From Rhodoplanes tepidamans (lineage in GTDB: Bacteria; Pseudomonadota; Alphaproteobacteria; Rhizobiales; Xanthobacteraceae): a stretch of 64,000 bases of DNA. Position 1 is the first letter of the stretch. Each line of letters starts with the position of its first letter. The stretch is taken from assembly GCF_030813915.1 (NCBI RefSeq), contig NZ_JAUSUJ010000009.1, forward strand, positions 62,001 through 126,000, given 5' to 3'. The notes beneath the pieces were generated by a model. It saw only the letters and a program-made list of their open reading frames with translations. It ran no database searches and was not told the origin of the DNA. This document shows, piece after piece, positions 35,561 to 44,936 of this stretch. The translations under genes and the position numbers were made by a program.

Positions 35561-36508
35561 ATGCGCCGCCGTCTCTTCGATCTGGGCACGATCGTGCACC
35601 GCCTGCCGCTGGTCGGCCCGCGCCGGGTCCGCCGCACGCTCGCGGCCCGCTATGCCGCGCGGTTCGGCGTCGCGCCGCGGCTCGACCGGCCCGTCACCTT
35701 CAACGAGCACATTCTCCACCGCATGATCTTCGATCGTGACCCGCGGCTGCGCATCGTGTGCGACAAGATCGCCGGCAAGGCGTTCATCGCGGCGCGCGGC
35801 GGGAGCGGCCTCGTGGTGCCGACACTGCGGGCGTGGCGCCGCCCCGAGGAGATCGACTGGAGCCTCCTGCCGGCCCGCTTCGTGCTCAAGCCGACCCACA
35901 CGTCCGGCCCGGTGGCGATCGTCGGCGGTCCGGCCGAGTGCGACCCCGCGGCCCTGGTCGCCGCGGCGCGCCAGTGGCTCGCCGCGGACTATTTCGACCA
36001 TTCGCTCGAATGGGGCTATCGCGGCGTCCCGCGCCGGCTGATCGCCGAGCCGCTGCTGCTCGGGCCGGGCGGCGCGCCGCCCGTCGAGGCGCTGGTGTTC
36101 ACGTTCGGCGGCCGCGCGCGCCTGATCCGCCTCCTGCGCGGCCGCAAGGGAACGGCCGAGGAGCGCGACGCCTGGTACGACGCGACCGGGCGGCGGCTGG
36201 CGCTGCCCGCCAATCTGCCGGAGGCGGACATTCCGCTCGCGCCGGCCGACCGCGCCGCCCTGGTGACGGTCGCCGAGCGGCTGTCGGAGGGCTTCTCGTC
36301 GCTGCGGGTGGACTGCTACCTGACCGCGGCGGGCCTGAAGGTCGGCGAGCTCACGCCCTACAGCAATGCCGGCCTGCTGATGTGGGGCTCGCCGGAGATC
36401 GACACCCTGCTGGGCGGCCTGTGGGACCCGGGTTTCGACCTCGCCCGGCTGCCGGGGCATGCCGGTACGCCGACCGGCGGCCGGGCGCTCGTCGCGGCCG
36501 GCCGATGA
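35561..36508 (+). CDS. TupA-like ATP-grasp family protein
   Basis: A 315-residue protein with the TupA-like ATP-grasp pattern: FNEHILHRMIFDRDPRL, then CDKIAGKAFIAARGG, ARFVLKPTHTSG (ATP-binding Lys), and FSSLRVDCYLTAAGLKVGELTPYSNAG, the family's metal and ATP site. TupA-like proteins join amino acids to surface polymers such as teichuronopeptides or capsules; the acceptor here is unknown. ATG at 35561 is chosen because homology begins just after it. It converges with the ClpP-like gene. Confidence 0.82.
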   Translation: MRRRLFDLGTIVHRLPLVGPRRVRRTLAARYAARFGVAPRLDRPVTFNEHILHRMIFDRDPRLRIVCDKIAGKAFIAARGGSGLVVPTLRAWRRPEEIDWSLLPARFVLKPTHTSGPVAIVGGPAECDPAALVAAARQWLAADYFDHSLEWGYRGVPRRLIAEPLLLGPGGAPPVEALVFTFGGRARLIRLLRGRKGTAEERDAWYDATGRRLALPANLPEADIPLAPADRAALVTVAERLSEGFSSLRVDCYLTAAGLKVGELTPYSNAGLLMWGSPEIDTLLGGLWDPGFDLARLPGHAGTPTGGRALVAAGR

Positions 36509-36571
36509 TCAGGACCGTTCGGTCAGGACTGCTCGATCGGAAGTCTCGGAGACGGACAGGCGGGGAGGGGC

Positions 36572-37060
36572 TCAGAACTCGTCCGGACAGGGATCGACGA
36601 TCATCCACAGATCGAAGCCGTTCTTGAGCTTCTTCATCTCCGCGGTGAGGCCGCCGACCTTGGCGATCCAGCGCTTCACCTCGTTCGGATAGACGGTCAT
36701 CAGCTCGGCCGTGCCGGCCGCGCTCGTCACCTTCACGCCGGCCGTCCACGCCTTGTCGTAATAGGCCTGGTGGAAGCCGAGGCTGGCGCGCGGGGTGACG
36801 CAGATGCGGTTCATCGGCACGATGCCGAGCACCAGCGTGCAGGCCGAATTGCAGATGCCGTCGATGACGACGCGCTGTCCGGTGTCGCGGATGCGGGCGT
36901 ACTTCGCCTTGTACTCCTCGACATAGCCGCCGAAGTCGCGCTTGATGACGTAGTCGGACGCCGCGGCCGGCGCGGCCACGGACCCGAACGACATCGCTGC
37001 GAGCAGACCTGCGGCAAGCAGGCGAGATGCGAGGCGAACCATCGCCGCCAGACCCCCCAT
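36572..37060 (-). CDS. Secreted ClpP-like (COG3904-type) protein
   Basis: A 162-residue protein with a signal peptide (LLAAGLLAAMSFGSVAAPAAAS, cleavage near 34). The core VIDGICNSACTLVLG (about 65-79) with S72 after the first Cys, followed by LGFHQAYYD with H97, matches periplasmic predicted ClpP-class proteins in which this Ser and His would be catalytic. Activity is unproven for the family. Starts at 37060 or 37042 (MVRLASRLL) are both possible. It converges with the ATP-grasp gene, 63 bases apart. Confidence 0.72.
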   Translation of the reverse strand: MGGLAAMVRLASRLLAAGLLAAMSFGSVAAPAAASDYVIKRDFGGYVEEYKAKYARIRDTGQRVVIDGICNSACTLVLGIVPMNRICVTPRASLGFHQAYYDKAWTAGVKVTSAAGTAELMTVYPNEVKRWIAKVGGLTAEMKKLKNGFDLWMIVDPCPDEF

Positions 37061-37393
37061 AATTCCCCGGCCCGTCTTTTGTTCCGAGGACCCGGCGGAA
37101 TTTTGACCGCGGTATGTTGGAAATTCGTTAACCACCGCCGCCCGCAGCGACGCCGCGGCCTCGGCGGCGCGGCGGCGGCGCGGCGGTGCGGCGGGGCGGC
37201 CGGAGAGGGAAGTCCACGCATTCCATCAACTTGAATGATGAATCGGATGAAGAACATTCGCTTTCGTCATTGAATGCGGGCTGGCACTCTGGCGACATCC
37301 GGCCGGACGCCGTTTTGATCCGGGCGCCCCCGCGTGCCCGCCGCCGGCCGAAACCCCATGTCGCAGCGCCGACTCGGCAGCCGGAGCGCCACC
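37061..37393. other. Divergent gap with an AT-rich patch upstream of the EamA gene
   Basis: A 333-base gap. A clearly AT-rich patch at 37222-37276 holds TTGAATG twice (37231-37237, 37270-37276) and an imperfect inverted repeat AATGATGA (37234-37241) / TCGTCATT (37264-37271). It looks like a regulator binding site or promoter. The rest is GC-rich and empty. Confidence 0.45.
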
Positions 37394-38278
37394 ATGCCGC
37401 GCAGAATCGAATCCGTGGTCGCGCTCCTGGCGCCCGGCGTGTTCGTCGTGCTGTGGGCCTCGGGTTTCGTCGGTGCCCGGCTCGGCCTGCCCTATGTCGA
37501 GCCGCTCACCTTCCTCACGCTCCGCATGGCCGGCGTCATCGTCCTGATGGCGTTGGTGATCGCCGTCACCCGCCCGGCCTGGCCGTCGGCCCGTGCCGTG
37601 GGTCACAGCGTCGTCTCGGGCCTGCTCATGCACGGCGGGTATCTGGGCGGCGTCTTCGTCGCCATCGACCACAAGCTCGCGGTCGGCCTCACCGCTCTGA
37701 TCGTCGGGCTGCAGCCGATCCTGGTCTCGACGCTGGCCAACCGGGTGCTCGGCGAGCGGGTCACGCCGCGGCACTGGGCCGGGCTCGCGCTGGGGATCGT
37801 CGGGGTCTACCTGATCGTGCAGGACAAGACGGTGGGCGGCGAGGCCGACACGATCGCCTGGATCGCCATCGTCACGGCGCTCCTGTCGATCACGTCCGGG
37901 ACGCTCTGGCAGAAGCGCCACGGCGGCGAGATCGACTGGCGGCCGGCCTTCCTGGTGCAGTACGGCGCCGCCGGCGCCGTGTTCGCGGCCGGCGCGGCCC
38001 TGTTCGAGACGGGGCGGATCGAATGGACGGGCGAGCTCGTCTTCGCGCTCGCCTGGCTGGTGCTGGTGCTCTCGCTGGGGGCGATCTGGCTTCTGTATTT
38101 CCTGATCCGCCGGGCGGCGGCGAGCCGCATCTCGAGCCTGTTCTATCTCACCCCGCCGGCCACCGCCGTGATGGCCTGGGCCCTGTTCGACGAGCGGCTC
38201 GGTCCGGTCGCGCTCGCCGGCATGGCGATCTGCGTCGCCGGCGTGTTCCTGGTCAATGTCCGGCTGCGGACCACCTGA
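37394..38278 (+). CDS. EamA/DMT family transporter
   Basis: A 294-residue inner-membrane protein with ten predicted helices in two EamA repeats (about 10-135 and 150-285). LWASGFVGARLGLPYVEPLTFLTLR at the start and the paired GxxLGIVGVYLIVQ and GMAICVAGVFLVN ends are typical. Substrate unknown: such proteins export amino acids or other metabolites. ATG at 37394 has GGAG 7 bases upstream; two earlier in-frame starts (37334 GTG, 37358 ATG) would add a non-hydrophobic tail. Confidence 0.88.
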   Translation: MPRRIESVVALLAPGVFVVLWASGFVGARLGLPYVEPLTFLTLRMAGVIVLMALVIAVTRPAWPSARAVGHSVVSGLLMHGGYLGGVFVAIDHKLAVGLTALIVGLQPILVSTLANRVLGERVTPRHWAGLALGIVGVYLIVQDKTVGGEADTIAWIAIVTALLSITSGTLWQKRHGGEIDWRPAFLVQYGAAGAVFAAGAALFETGRIEWTGELVFALAWLVLVLSLGAIWLLYFLIRRAAASRISSLFYLTPPATAVMAWALFDERLGPVALAGMAICVAGVFLVNVRLRTT

Positions 38279-38373
38279 GCCTGAGAAGGGCGGATCCGGG
38301 GAGGGCGTCTCGGCGTCGTCCGGATGCGCGTGCGTGCGAGGTGCGATACAGCCGTCGGGGCCCGAGATGTCCC

Positions 38374-38706
38374 ATGGTGTTCGCTTTTGATACGCTCGGC
38401 TATTCGAAGCGGCTTCGCGACGGCGGGGTGCCCCCGGCCCAGGCGGAAGCCCATGCGGAGGCGGCGCGGGACTTCATCATGGTCATCATGGTCGAGCTGG
38501 TCACCAAGTCCGATCTCGCGGCCGCGGTCGATCGCATCGACGGAACAGTCGGCGGCCTGCGCGCGGAAATGGATTTGCGGTTCGACGGGCTGCGCCGCGA
38601 TGTCGACGCGCGGATCGAAAAGCTGAGCCTGCAGCTCACCGTGCGGCTCGGCGCCCTGATGGTGGCGGGGCTGGGCGCCCTGGCCGTCATCCTGCGTCTG
38701 CAGTGA
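38374..38706 (+). CDS. CCDC90/DUF1640-like coiled-coil membrane protein
   Basis: A 110-residue protein: FAFDTLGYSKRLRDGGVPPAQAEAHAEA at the N-terminus, a heptad coiled coil (about 45-85, VTKSDLAAAVDRIDG onward) and one C-terminal membrane helix (about 88-108). The order matches DUF1640 proteins, relatives of mitochondrial CCDC90/MCUR1, of unknown function in bacteria and common next to mobile or accessory genes. The frame is open far upstream across the EamA gene but the domain begins at ATG 38374. Confidence 0.8.
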   Translation: MVFAFDTLGYSKRLRDGGVPPAQAEAHAEAARDFIMVIMVELVTKSDLAAAVDRIDGTVGGLRAEMDLRFDGLRRDVDARIEKLSLQLTVRLGALMVAGLGALAVILRLQ

Positions 38707-38901
38707 CGGCTGCATCTTTCTGAAATCGATGAACAGTCTGCGTTCGGGCGAACGGGCCCGGGGTCTCGCTGTCGCGGGCCTGCACCCGCTGTCGGGCGTG
38801 CACCCGTTCGCGACCCCGGGCCCGTCCCTCGACCGTCGTGTCGAGGGTTCGAGGCCGGCCCGCCGACGCGGGCGGGCCGGCCGTCGATGGCGTCGGTGCG
38901 C

Positions 38902-39261
38902 TTACCGGGCGGCCGGGGCCGGGGCGCCCGGATTGGCCGACCGTTCGCCGGCGGCGCCCGGAACGTTCGACGCGCCGGAGCCGGCCGGCGGGGCCGCCCC
39001 GCTGGTGGCGCCGGAGCCGGTGGTCGCGGCGGGCGCGTTGCGGTCCATGGTGACCTCGTTGGCGTTGCGGTCGGTCATGCCGTAGACGATCGCGATGATG
39101 AACACGGCCGCCACGATGCCGGCGAGCCATGCCCACATCGAGCCGCTGCGCCGCGACCCCGGCACGCTCGGGTCGGCATTGCGGTCGGCAAAGGCCGGAT
39201 TGTGAATGCCACGCGGATCGCTCAGCCGCGGATCGCGCGTACCGTCTTGCGGGTCGCTCAT
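38902..39261 (-). CDS. Hypothetical protein with one membrane helix
   Basis: A 119-residue protein. The N-terminal 38 residues are polar (DPQDGTRDPRLSDPRG), one membrane helix follows (about 42-61, WAWLAGIVAAVFIIAIVYG), then a disordered Ala/Pro/Gly-rich tail. GAGGAGG is 5 bases before the ATG at 39261, and codon bias is strong, so it is a real gene. Such proteins are widespread in Hyphomicrobiales without known function. Confidence 0.75.
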   Translation of the reverse strand: MSDPQDGTRDPRLSDPRGIHNPAFADRNADPSVPGSRRSGSMWAWLAGIVAAVFIIAIVYGMTDRNANEVTMDRNAPAATTGSGATSGAAPPAGSGASNVPGAAGERSANPGAPAPAAR

Positions 39262-39418
39262 GTCTGCCTCCTCTCGATTGCCTCCGGTGGGCAACCGCCG
39301 GAGCCGGGCGAGGTTCCGCAGATCGCTCTGGCGCGGTTTGAAAACTTCAAGTCTATCAGGGAGGTAGGGCGAGACCTCGACACCGTGGGCTAGGCTCGCC
39401 TGGGCCGCCCCGTGCGGC

Positions 39419-40402
39419 TCAGTTCGCCTTGATGCCGGCTGCCGCGATCACCGGGGCCCAGCGCGCCACCTCGGCGGCGACGCGGTCGCGGAAGGCCTCC
39501 GGAGTCGAGGGGATCGGCTCCATCACCTGGGTGGCGAGCTTCTCCCGGACGGTCGGCATCGCGAGGATCTCCCGCACCGTGGCGCCCATGCGGTCGAGCG
39601 CCGCCGGCGGCGTGCGGGCCGGTGCGATCAGTCCGTTCCAGGCCTCCGCCTCGACCTCGACGCCGCTCTCCTTCAGGGTCGGCACGCCCGGAATCAGGGC
39701 GTAGCGCTGCGGCGTCGACACGGCGATGACCTTGAGATTGCCGGCCTCCGCCTGCGAGGTGGCGGCGATCGCCGGCAGGCACCCCATCTGGGCGTCGCCC
39801 CGGATGATCGCGGTGGCCGCCTGGGGCGAGCTCGCATAGGCGATGTGGACGATCTCGGTGCCGCTCGTCTTCGCGATCGCCTCCATGGCGAGGTGCGACA
39901 GCGACCCGTTGCCGATCGAGGCGTAGTTGTACTTGCCCGGGTCCTTGCGGAGCTTGTCCAGGAGCTCGGCGACCGACGCGACGCCGAGGCTGTTGCTGAC
40001 CGCGAGCGCGCAGGGCTGCGTCGCCAGCGTCGTCACATAGGCGAAGTCGCGATCCCACGCATACGGCATCTTCGGCTGCAGCAGGGCGTTGATGGCGAGC
40101 GGCCCGGCGATCGAGACCCCGAAGGTGGTGCCGTCCGGCTCCGCCTTGGCGATCGCGTCGGTGCCGAGATTGCCGCCGGCGCCCGGCTTGTTCTCCACCG
40201 TGAACGGCTGGCCGAGCCGCTGCTGCAGGGCCTCGGCGACCACCCGGGCAATCAGGTCCGGGGTCGAGCCGGGGCCGAACGGCACGATGATCCGCACCGG
40301 CCGGGTCGGCCAGGTCTCGGCCCGCACGAGGGACGGAGCCGCCAGGGCCGCGAGCAGGGCGGCGCAGGCGAGCAGGACGGCGGGGCGGCGGACGGAGATC
40401 AT
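39419..40402 (-). CDS. Tripartite tricarboxylate transporter substrate-binding protein (Bug family)
   Basis: A 327-residue periplasmic binding protein. Signal peptide at 1-28 (cleavage after VRA), then WPTRPVRIIVPFGPGSTPDLIAR, ENKPGAGGNLGTDAIAKAEPDG and NYASIGNGSLSHLA, the standard Bug/TctC landmarks. Bug proteins bind carboxylates or related solutes. No TctA or TctB membrane subunit gene is nearby, so it is an orphan receptor, as is common in this family. Confidence 0.9.
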   Translation of the reverse strand: MISVRRPAVLLACAALLAALAAPSLVRAETWPTRPVRIIVPFGPGSTPDLIARVVAEALQQRLGQPFTVENKPGAGGNLGTDAIAKAEPDGTTFGVSIAGPLAINALLQPKMPYAWDRDFAYVTTLATQPCALAVSNSLGVASVAELLDKLRKDPGKYNYASIGNGSLSHLAMEAIAKTSGTEIVHIAYASSPQAATAIIRGDAQMGCLPAIAATSQAEAGNLKVIAVSTPQRYALIPGVPTLKESGVEVEAEAWNGLIAPARTPPAALDRMGATVREILAMPTVREKLATQVMEPIPSTPEAFRDRVAAEVARWAPVIAAAGIKAN

Positions 40403-40534
40403 CGGACGGGCTCCGGGACGGCAGGGGGCGGGGGCGCCATTCCGATAGTCGCGGCCCGCCCGGTTGTCACGTCGGCGTCTCGTCCGGCGGGGCGCGGCCG
40501 GCCCGACGCGGCCGGCGAGCCGTACCGGCCGGCG

Positions 40535-42859
40535 TCACGGCGCCGCCTCCAGCACCACGCGCTCGAGCAGGAAGCCGAGCGTCTTCGGGTCGGCCGCGCC
40601 GTGCCGCGACGCGCTTTCCGGATCGTCGATCGCGAAGGTCAGGAGCAGCGCGTCGCGGTCGCCGACGACGTCGGCCGGCAGGACGAACCGCCATTCGGAC
40701 GGGACCGGCGCGCCGGGCTCGACGACGAGCGTGGCGACGACGCGCCCGTCGACCACGGCGTCGATGCGCTTGCGGCGCGCCGGATCCGGCCGATACGGCT
40801 CGATGTCGAGCCGGACCGTGACGCCGGCCGCCGTGCGGGCGGCCGGCAGCCGGACGTAGAGCACGCTGCGGCGGCCCTCGCTCCAGGTGCCGGGCGGCTC
40901 CGGCACCGACCAGCCCTCGATCAGCCAGGTCCGCGGGGCGTCGTCGGCGGTGAAGCGCGCCGAGACGGCCGCGCCCTCGGCCTGCAGCGGCGGCTCCGGC
41001 AGGCACGCCACGCCGTCCGGCGGCTGCGCCAGGGCGTACAGGATGCGCAGCCCGTCCTCGAAGATCCGGCAGCCGGGCGCGAGGCCGGTGCGGATCGACG
41101 CGGCGAGGGCGGCGAGCTCGTCCTCCGTATAGGCGAGCTTCTCCACCAGGATGCCGTCGAAGCCGAGGCCCCGGGCCCGCTCCGTCGACACGCCCGTCGT
41201 CCCCTCGACGAGAGCCCGAAGCGCCGCGAACTGCGGCTGGCGCGGGGTGAGGCCGTAGCTCCACCGCACCGGGCTGCCGACCGCGTCGACGACGTAGGGC
41301 AGCATGTGCTGGTAGGCTTCGAACCGGCGCTGCGGCGGGACCTCCGGCCACGGCAGGACAGGCAGCTGCAGCACGGCCCTCATGTCGGCGGCGTGGACCA
41401 CCTTCAGCATGGCAGCGAGTCCCGTCCGCAGCTCCTGCGTGCCGGCCCGGGTCGACGCCTGCAGCCGCGACAGCGGGAACAGCGCGCTCGGCACGCCGAC
41501 GAGCAGCAGTGCGACCGTGGTGCCAGCGGCGACCCGGCGCCGCCGCGTCGGCTCGGACAGCAGGAGCTCCACCACGCTGCACACCGACACCAGCGCGAAG
41601 AAGCTCAGGAACGGGATGATGCGGGTCGGCGCCCGGATCACCGGCACGAGCAGATAGCTGAACAGGAAGCTCAGGCCGCTGCCCACCGCGAACACCAGGC
41701 CGAAGGTGATCAGGGCGAAGGACAGCCAGACGACCCGCAGGCGATCCGTCGGGCGGGGACCGCGGTCGAACAGGCCGACCAGCACGAACAGCGGTGCGGC
41801 GACGATCACGGCGCCGAGCAGCACGCCGGGCCATTCCAGGCGCTCGCCGCCCGGGAACTGGCGCATCACGGCCGAGTAGATGTCGAAGCGGCCCTTGAAC
41901 AGGCCGAGCTCGCGCAGCGGCGCCACCGCGTCGCTGACCAGGAGCCCGTAATACAGGGTCTCGTAATGCTGGCGGCGCGGCTGGCTGACGGCGCCGAAGA
42001 GCACGTCGGCGAGATGCCAGCGATAGCCGCTCGCGATCAGCAGCACGAGCAGCGCCCCGCACAGGCCGAGGCCGATCGCGAGGGGGCGCCAGTCGCGCTG
42101 CCCGGCCGCCATCCCGAGTGCCGTGACGGCGACGAACATGGCGGTGAAGAACGTGTAGTAGAGGCCCGAGGTCCCGGCGATCAGCAGGCACAGCGCGACG
42201 AAGGCCGCGACCGGGCCCTTGCGGCCGCCGCCGACGGTCGCGACCGCCGCGACCAGGTAGGAGAGCGCCGCGCCCCACGGCACCGCATAGTAGAGCGCCA
42301 GGAAGTCGTGCACGCCGGCGCGCCGCGCGAAGAAGGGCGACACCACGAACACCACCGAGGCGACGGCGGCCAGCCACGGCCGCACCGACAGGACGCGCAG
42401 CACCACGAAGGACGAGACGAAGATCGCCGCGATGCCGATGCCGTAGACGAGGCTCTCCACGACGAAGACCCGGTCACTGACCTGGGCCAGCAGCCACAGC
42501 AGGGCCCGCTGGCTGAGGTCGAACTGCGGGAAGAACAGGTTGTCCTGGATGCCCGGGAAGCCGAGGGCCGGGACGAAGCGGAGGCCGAAGCCGTCCAGCA
42601 GGGCCTTGATCTGGACCAGCAGGAACAGGTGGTCATCGCCGAGCCCGAGCGGCGCGCCGACCTCGATGCCGAGCGCGCCGGTGACCCACAGCGAGAGCAG
42701 CACGCCGACGACGACCACGACCGGGGTGGAGAGCCACGGCGCGGCGCGCGGCAGGCCGGGGACCGGCGCCTCCGGTCCGCCGAGGTCGGCACCGCCCCCG
42801 CCCGCGGAGTCGGCGGCACCGGCGGCTGCGGATCCGGACGGGGTGCGGAAGCGGACCAT
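40535..42859 (-). CDS. Large polytopic membrane protein, GT-C/YfhO-like
   Basis: A 774-residue protein with about eleven membrane helices in residues 45-480 and a large C-terminal extracytoplasmic domain (about 490-774) of beta-rich sequence. GLGDDHLFLLVQIKALLDGFG in the first loop has the acidic pair typical of GT-C glycosyltransferases. The best guess is a lipid-linked sugar transferase or glycan-modifying protein; sequence alone does not settle it. The N-terminal 40 residues are Ala/Gly-rich and non-conserved. It is alone on its strand. Confidence 0.75.
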   Translation of the reverse strand: MVRFRTPSGSAAAGAADSAGGGGADLGGPEAPVPGLPRAAPWLSTPVVVVVGVLLSLWVTGALGIEVGAPLGLGDDHLFLLVQIKALLDGFGLRFVPALGFPGIQDNLFFPQFDLSQRALLWLLAQVSDRVFVVESLVYGIGIAAIFVSSFVVLRVLSVRPWLAAVASVVFVVSPFFARRAGVHDFLALYYAVPWGAALSYLVAAVATVGGGRKGPVAAFVALCLLIAGTSGLYYTFFTAMFVAVTALGMAAGQRDWRPLAIGLGLCGALLVLLIASGYRWHLADVLFGAVSQPRRQHYETLYYGLLVSDAVAPLRELGLFKGRFDIYSAVMRQFPGGERLEWPGVLLGAVIVAAPLFVLVGLFDRGPRPTDRLRVVWLSFALITFGLVFAVGSGLSFLFSYLLVPVIRAPTRIIPFLSFFALVSVCSVVELLLSEPTRRRRVAAGTTVALLLVGVPSALFPLSRLQASTRAGTQELRTGLAAMLKVVHAADMRAVLQLPVLPWPEVPPQRRFEAYQHMLPYVVDAVGSPVRWSYGLTPRQPQFAALRALVEGTTGVSTERARGLGFDGILVEKLAYTEDELAALAASIRTGLAPGCRIFEDGLRILYALAQPPDGVACLPEPPLQAEGAAVSARFTADDAPRTWLIEGWSVPEPPGTWSEGRRSVLYVRLPAARTAAGVTVRLDIEPYRPDPARRKRIDAVVDGRVVATLVVEPGAPVPSEWRFVLPADVVGDRDALLLTFAIDDPESASRHGAADPKTLGFLLERVVLEAAP

Positions 42860-43246
42860 GAGCGGACTCGGCGGTTGGACGTCGAACGACGCGAAGGGCA
42901 GGCGAGGAGGGCACGAGTCGCCGGTGCACGGCGAACGAGCTGACGCGCCGGGCTCTCCTCGGTGGTTTGCGGCGCGGTGTCCAGGCCGCGGAAGCGATTT
43001 GCCCTGCGAGGCGCGCCGGCGCTGTGGACGAAGCCACCGTGCGGCTGGATGACGGGGAGCGGCTCAATCGGCGGTAGCGTATCGGCGTGTCGGCGGACCG
43101 CCAATCGCCGGAGGGCCGGACGGGTGCCTCCGGCCGCGGCGTGTCCTGCGGTCGCGGCAGGGCCCGTACCCCGCCGCCGGCCTTGCGTCGGCGGTTTCGA
43201 TCGCTTCTACTCCGCCGGCTTTTGCCGCCTGCCGCCGGGGGAATGC
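42860..43246. other. Gene-free divergent gap upstream of NnrU
   Basis: A 387-base stretch between the polytopic protein gene and the NnrU gene. Frames here are shadows without homology. No strong promoter or repeat was seen. Confidence 0.5.
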
Positions 43247-43849
43247 ATGGGACTTGCGGTCCTGGTCCTGGGTCTCGTCCTGTTCATCGGGGCGCATGTC
43301 GTCGTGTCGCTGCGCGATCGCCGCGCCGCGCTGATCGCGCGCCTGGGCGAGTGGCCCTACAAGGGCCTGATGTCGGTCGTGTCGATCCTCGGCATCGTGC
43401 TGATCGGCTGGGGCTTCGCCGCGTACCGGGCGGGAGGCGAGTGGATCGAGCTCTACGATCCGCCGACCTGGACCCGCCACCTGTCCGCCCTGCTGGTCTG
43501 GCCGGCCGTGATCATGGTCACGGCCGCCTACATCCCCGGCAACATCAAGCGCGTGCTCAAGCACCCGATGCTCTCCGGCGTGAAGCTGTGGGCGGTCGCG
43601 CACCTGATCTCCAACGGCGACCTCGGCTCGGTGCTGATCTTCGGCTCGCTTCTCGCCTGGGCCGTCTACGACCGCATCAGCCTCAAGCGCCGCACCGATC
43701 CCGGCGCTCCGCCGATCCCGGTCGGGGGCCGGCGCAACGACATCCTGGCCGTGGTGGTCGGGACGATCCTGTATCTCGCCCTCGCCTTCGTGTTCCACCC
43801 GCTGGTCATCGGCCGCGCCGTCTTCGGAACCCCGGCGCTCGGAACCTGA
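43247..43849 (+). CDS. NnrU family membrane protein
   Basis: A 200-residue protein with about six membrane helices. GLVLFIGAHVV, WPYKGLMSVVSILGIVLIGWGF, the conserved HPMLSGVKLWAVAHLISNGDLGS region (about 110-132) and RRNDILAVVVGTILYL are NnrU hallmarks. NnrU is linked to nitric oxide or nitrite metabolism in denitrifiers, but no denitrification gene is nearby; related NnrU-like proteins (isoprenoid reductase-like) exist in other contexts. CGGGGGAATGC places a ribosome site before ATG 43247. panB follows after 54 bases. Confidence 0.88.
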   Translation: MGLAVLVLGLVLFIGAHVVVSLRDRRAALIARLGEWPYKGLMSVVSILGIVLIGWGFAAYRAGGEWIELYDPPTWTRHLSALLVWPAVIMVTAAYIPGNIKRVLKHPMLSGVKLWAVAHLISNGDLGSVLIFGSLLAWAVYDRISLKRRTDPGAPPIPVGGRRNDILAVVVGTILYLALAFVFHPLVIGRAVFGTPALGT

Positions 43850-43903
43850 GCCCGGGCGTCGCCCGCCGACCCGCGCCAGCGCATTCGACCGAGAGAACGT
43901 CCC

Positions 43904-44728
43904 ATGTCCGTACACCGCGACGAGAGGCGGCTGACCGCGCCCGACATCCTGGCCCGCAAGGGCGGCGTGCCGATCGCCATGCTGACCTCGTACCATGCCC
44001 ACACGGCCGGCCTGTGCGACCGGCACTGCGATTCCATCCTGGTCGGCGACTCGCTCGGCATGGTGATGCACGGGCTGGAGACCACCGTCCCGGTGACGCT
44101 CGACATGATGATCCTGCAGGGGCTCGCGGTGATGCGCGGCTCGAAGCGGGCCCTGGTCGTCGTCGACATGCCATTCGGCAGCTACGAGGCGTCGAAGGAG
44201 CAGGCGTTCCATTCGGCCGCCCGCATCATGAAGGAGACCGGCTGCGGCGCCATCAAGCTCGAGGGCGGGGTGCGCATGGGCGAGACGATCCGCTTCCTCG
44301 TCGAGCGCGGCATCCCGGTGATGGGCCATGTCGGCCTCACCCCGCAGTCGATCAACACGCTCGGCAGCTTTCGCGCGCAGGGCCGGAGCCCGGACGACTG
44401 GGCGCCGATCGAGGCCGACGCCGCGGCGGTGGCGGAGGCCGGCGCCTTCGCGGTGGTGCTGGAGGCGATCGCCGAGCCGCTGGCCGCCAAGATTACCCGG
44501 GACGTGCCGATCCCGACCATCGGGATCGGGGCGAGCGCCGCCTGCGACGGCCAGGTGCTGGTGCTGGAGGACATGCTCGGCCTGTCCCCGCGGGTGCCCA
44601 AGTTCGTCAAGCGCTACGGGGACCTCGGCCCGGCGATCGAGCGCGCCGTGGCGGCCTATGCCGAGGAGGTGCGCTCGCGCACCTTCCCGGGGCCCGAGAA
44701 CGTCTATCCGATGAAGAAGGCGACCTGA
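43904..44728 (+). CDS. panB: 3-methyl-2-oxobutanoate hydroxymethyltransferase
   Basis: A 274-residue PanB. It transfers a hydroxymethyl group from methylene-THF to 2-oxoisovalerate to form ketopantoate for pantothenate and CoA synthesis. [57 protein letters not shown] and the IGIGAS loop are all present and intact. No panC gene is adjacent, unlike many bacteria. It follows NnrU on the same strand. Confidence 0.95.
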   Translation: MSVHRDERRLTAPDILARKGGVPIAMLTSYHAHTAGLCDRHCDSILVGDSLGMVMHGLETTVPVTLDMMILQGLAVMRGSKRALVVVDMPFGSYEASKEQAFHSAARIMKETGCGAIKLEGGVRMGETIRFLVERGIPVMGHVGLTPQSINTLGSFRAQGRSPDDWAPIEADAAAVAEAGAFAVVLEAIAEPLAAKITRDVPIPTIGIGASAACDGQVLVLEDMLGLSPRVPKFVKRYGDLGPAIERAVAAYAEEVRSRTFPGPENVYPMKKAT

Positions 44729-44936
44729 TCCGGGCCTGGACCGGGCCGCCGGCGGCCGCCGGCGCGTTGCCGCACAGCGGCCGCGCCTTGCGCTCGCCAC
44801 AAGCATGGGCTAGCGGCTTGGGGGACTGCCGTCCGGTGGGGACCGGGCGGCCGAGCGGCCGTCCCGGCTGAGCCGGAACCGAAACGAACAGCAACAAGCC
44901 CTTGAACCACCAGTCAATGAACCAGCGGGTCGACGC

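Noticed and set aside
37120-37140. A TTAAC half-site like a CtrA box
   Set aside because: Only one half is present; the second TTAA at 7-base spacing is missing.
39845-42943. A 1032-residue open frame on the plus strand
   Set aside because: Antisense to the Bug and polytopic membrane genes, composition dominated by Arg, Asp, His and Gln; no homology pattern.
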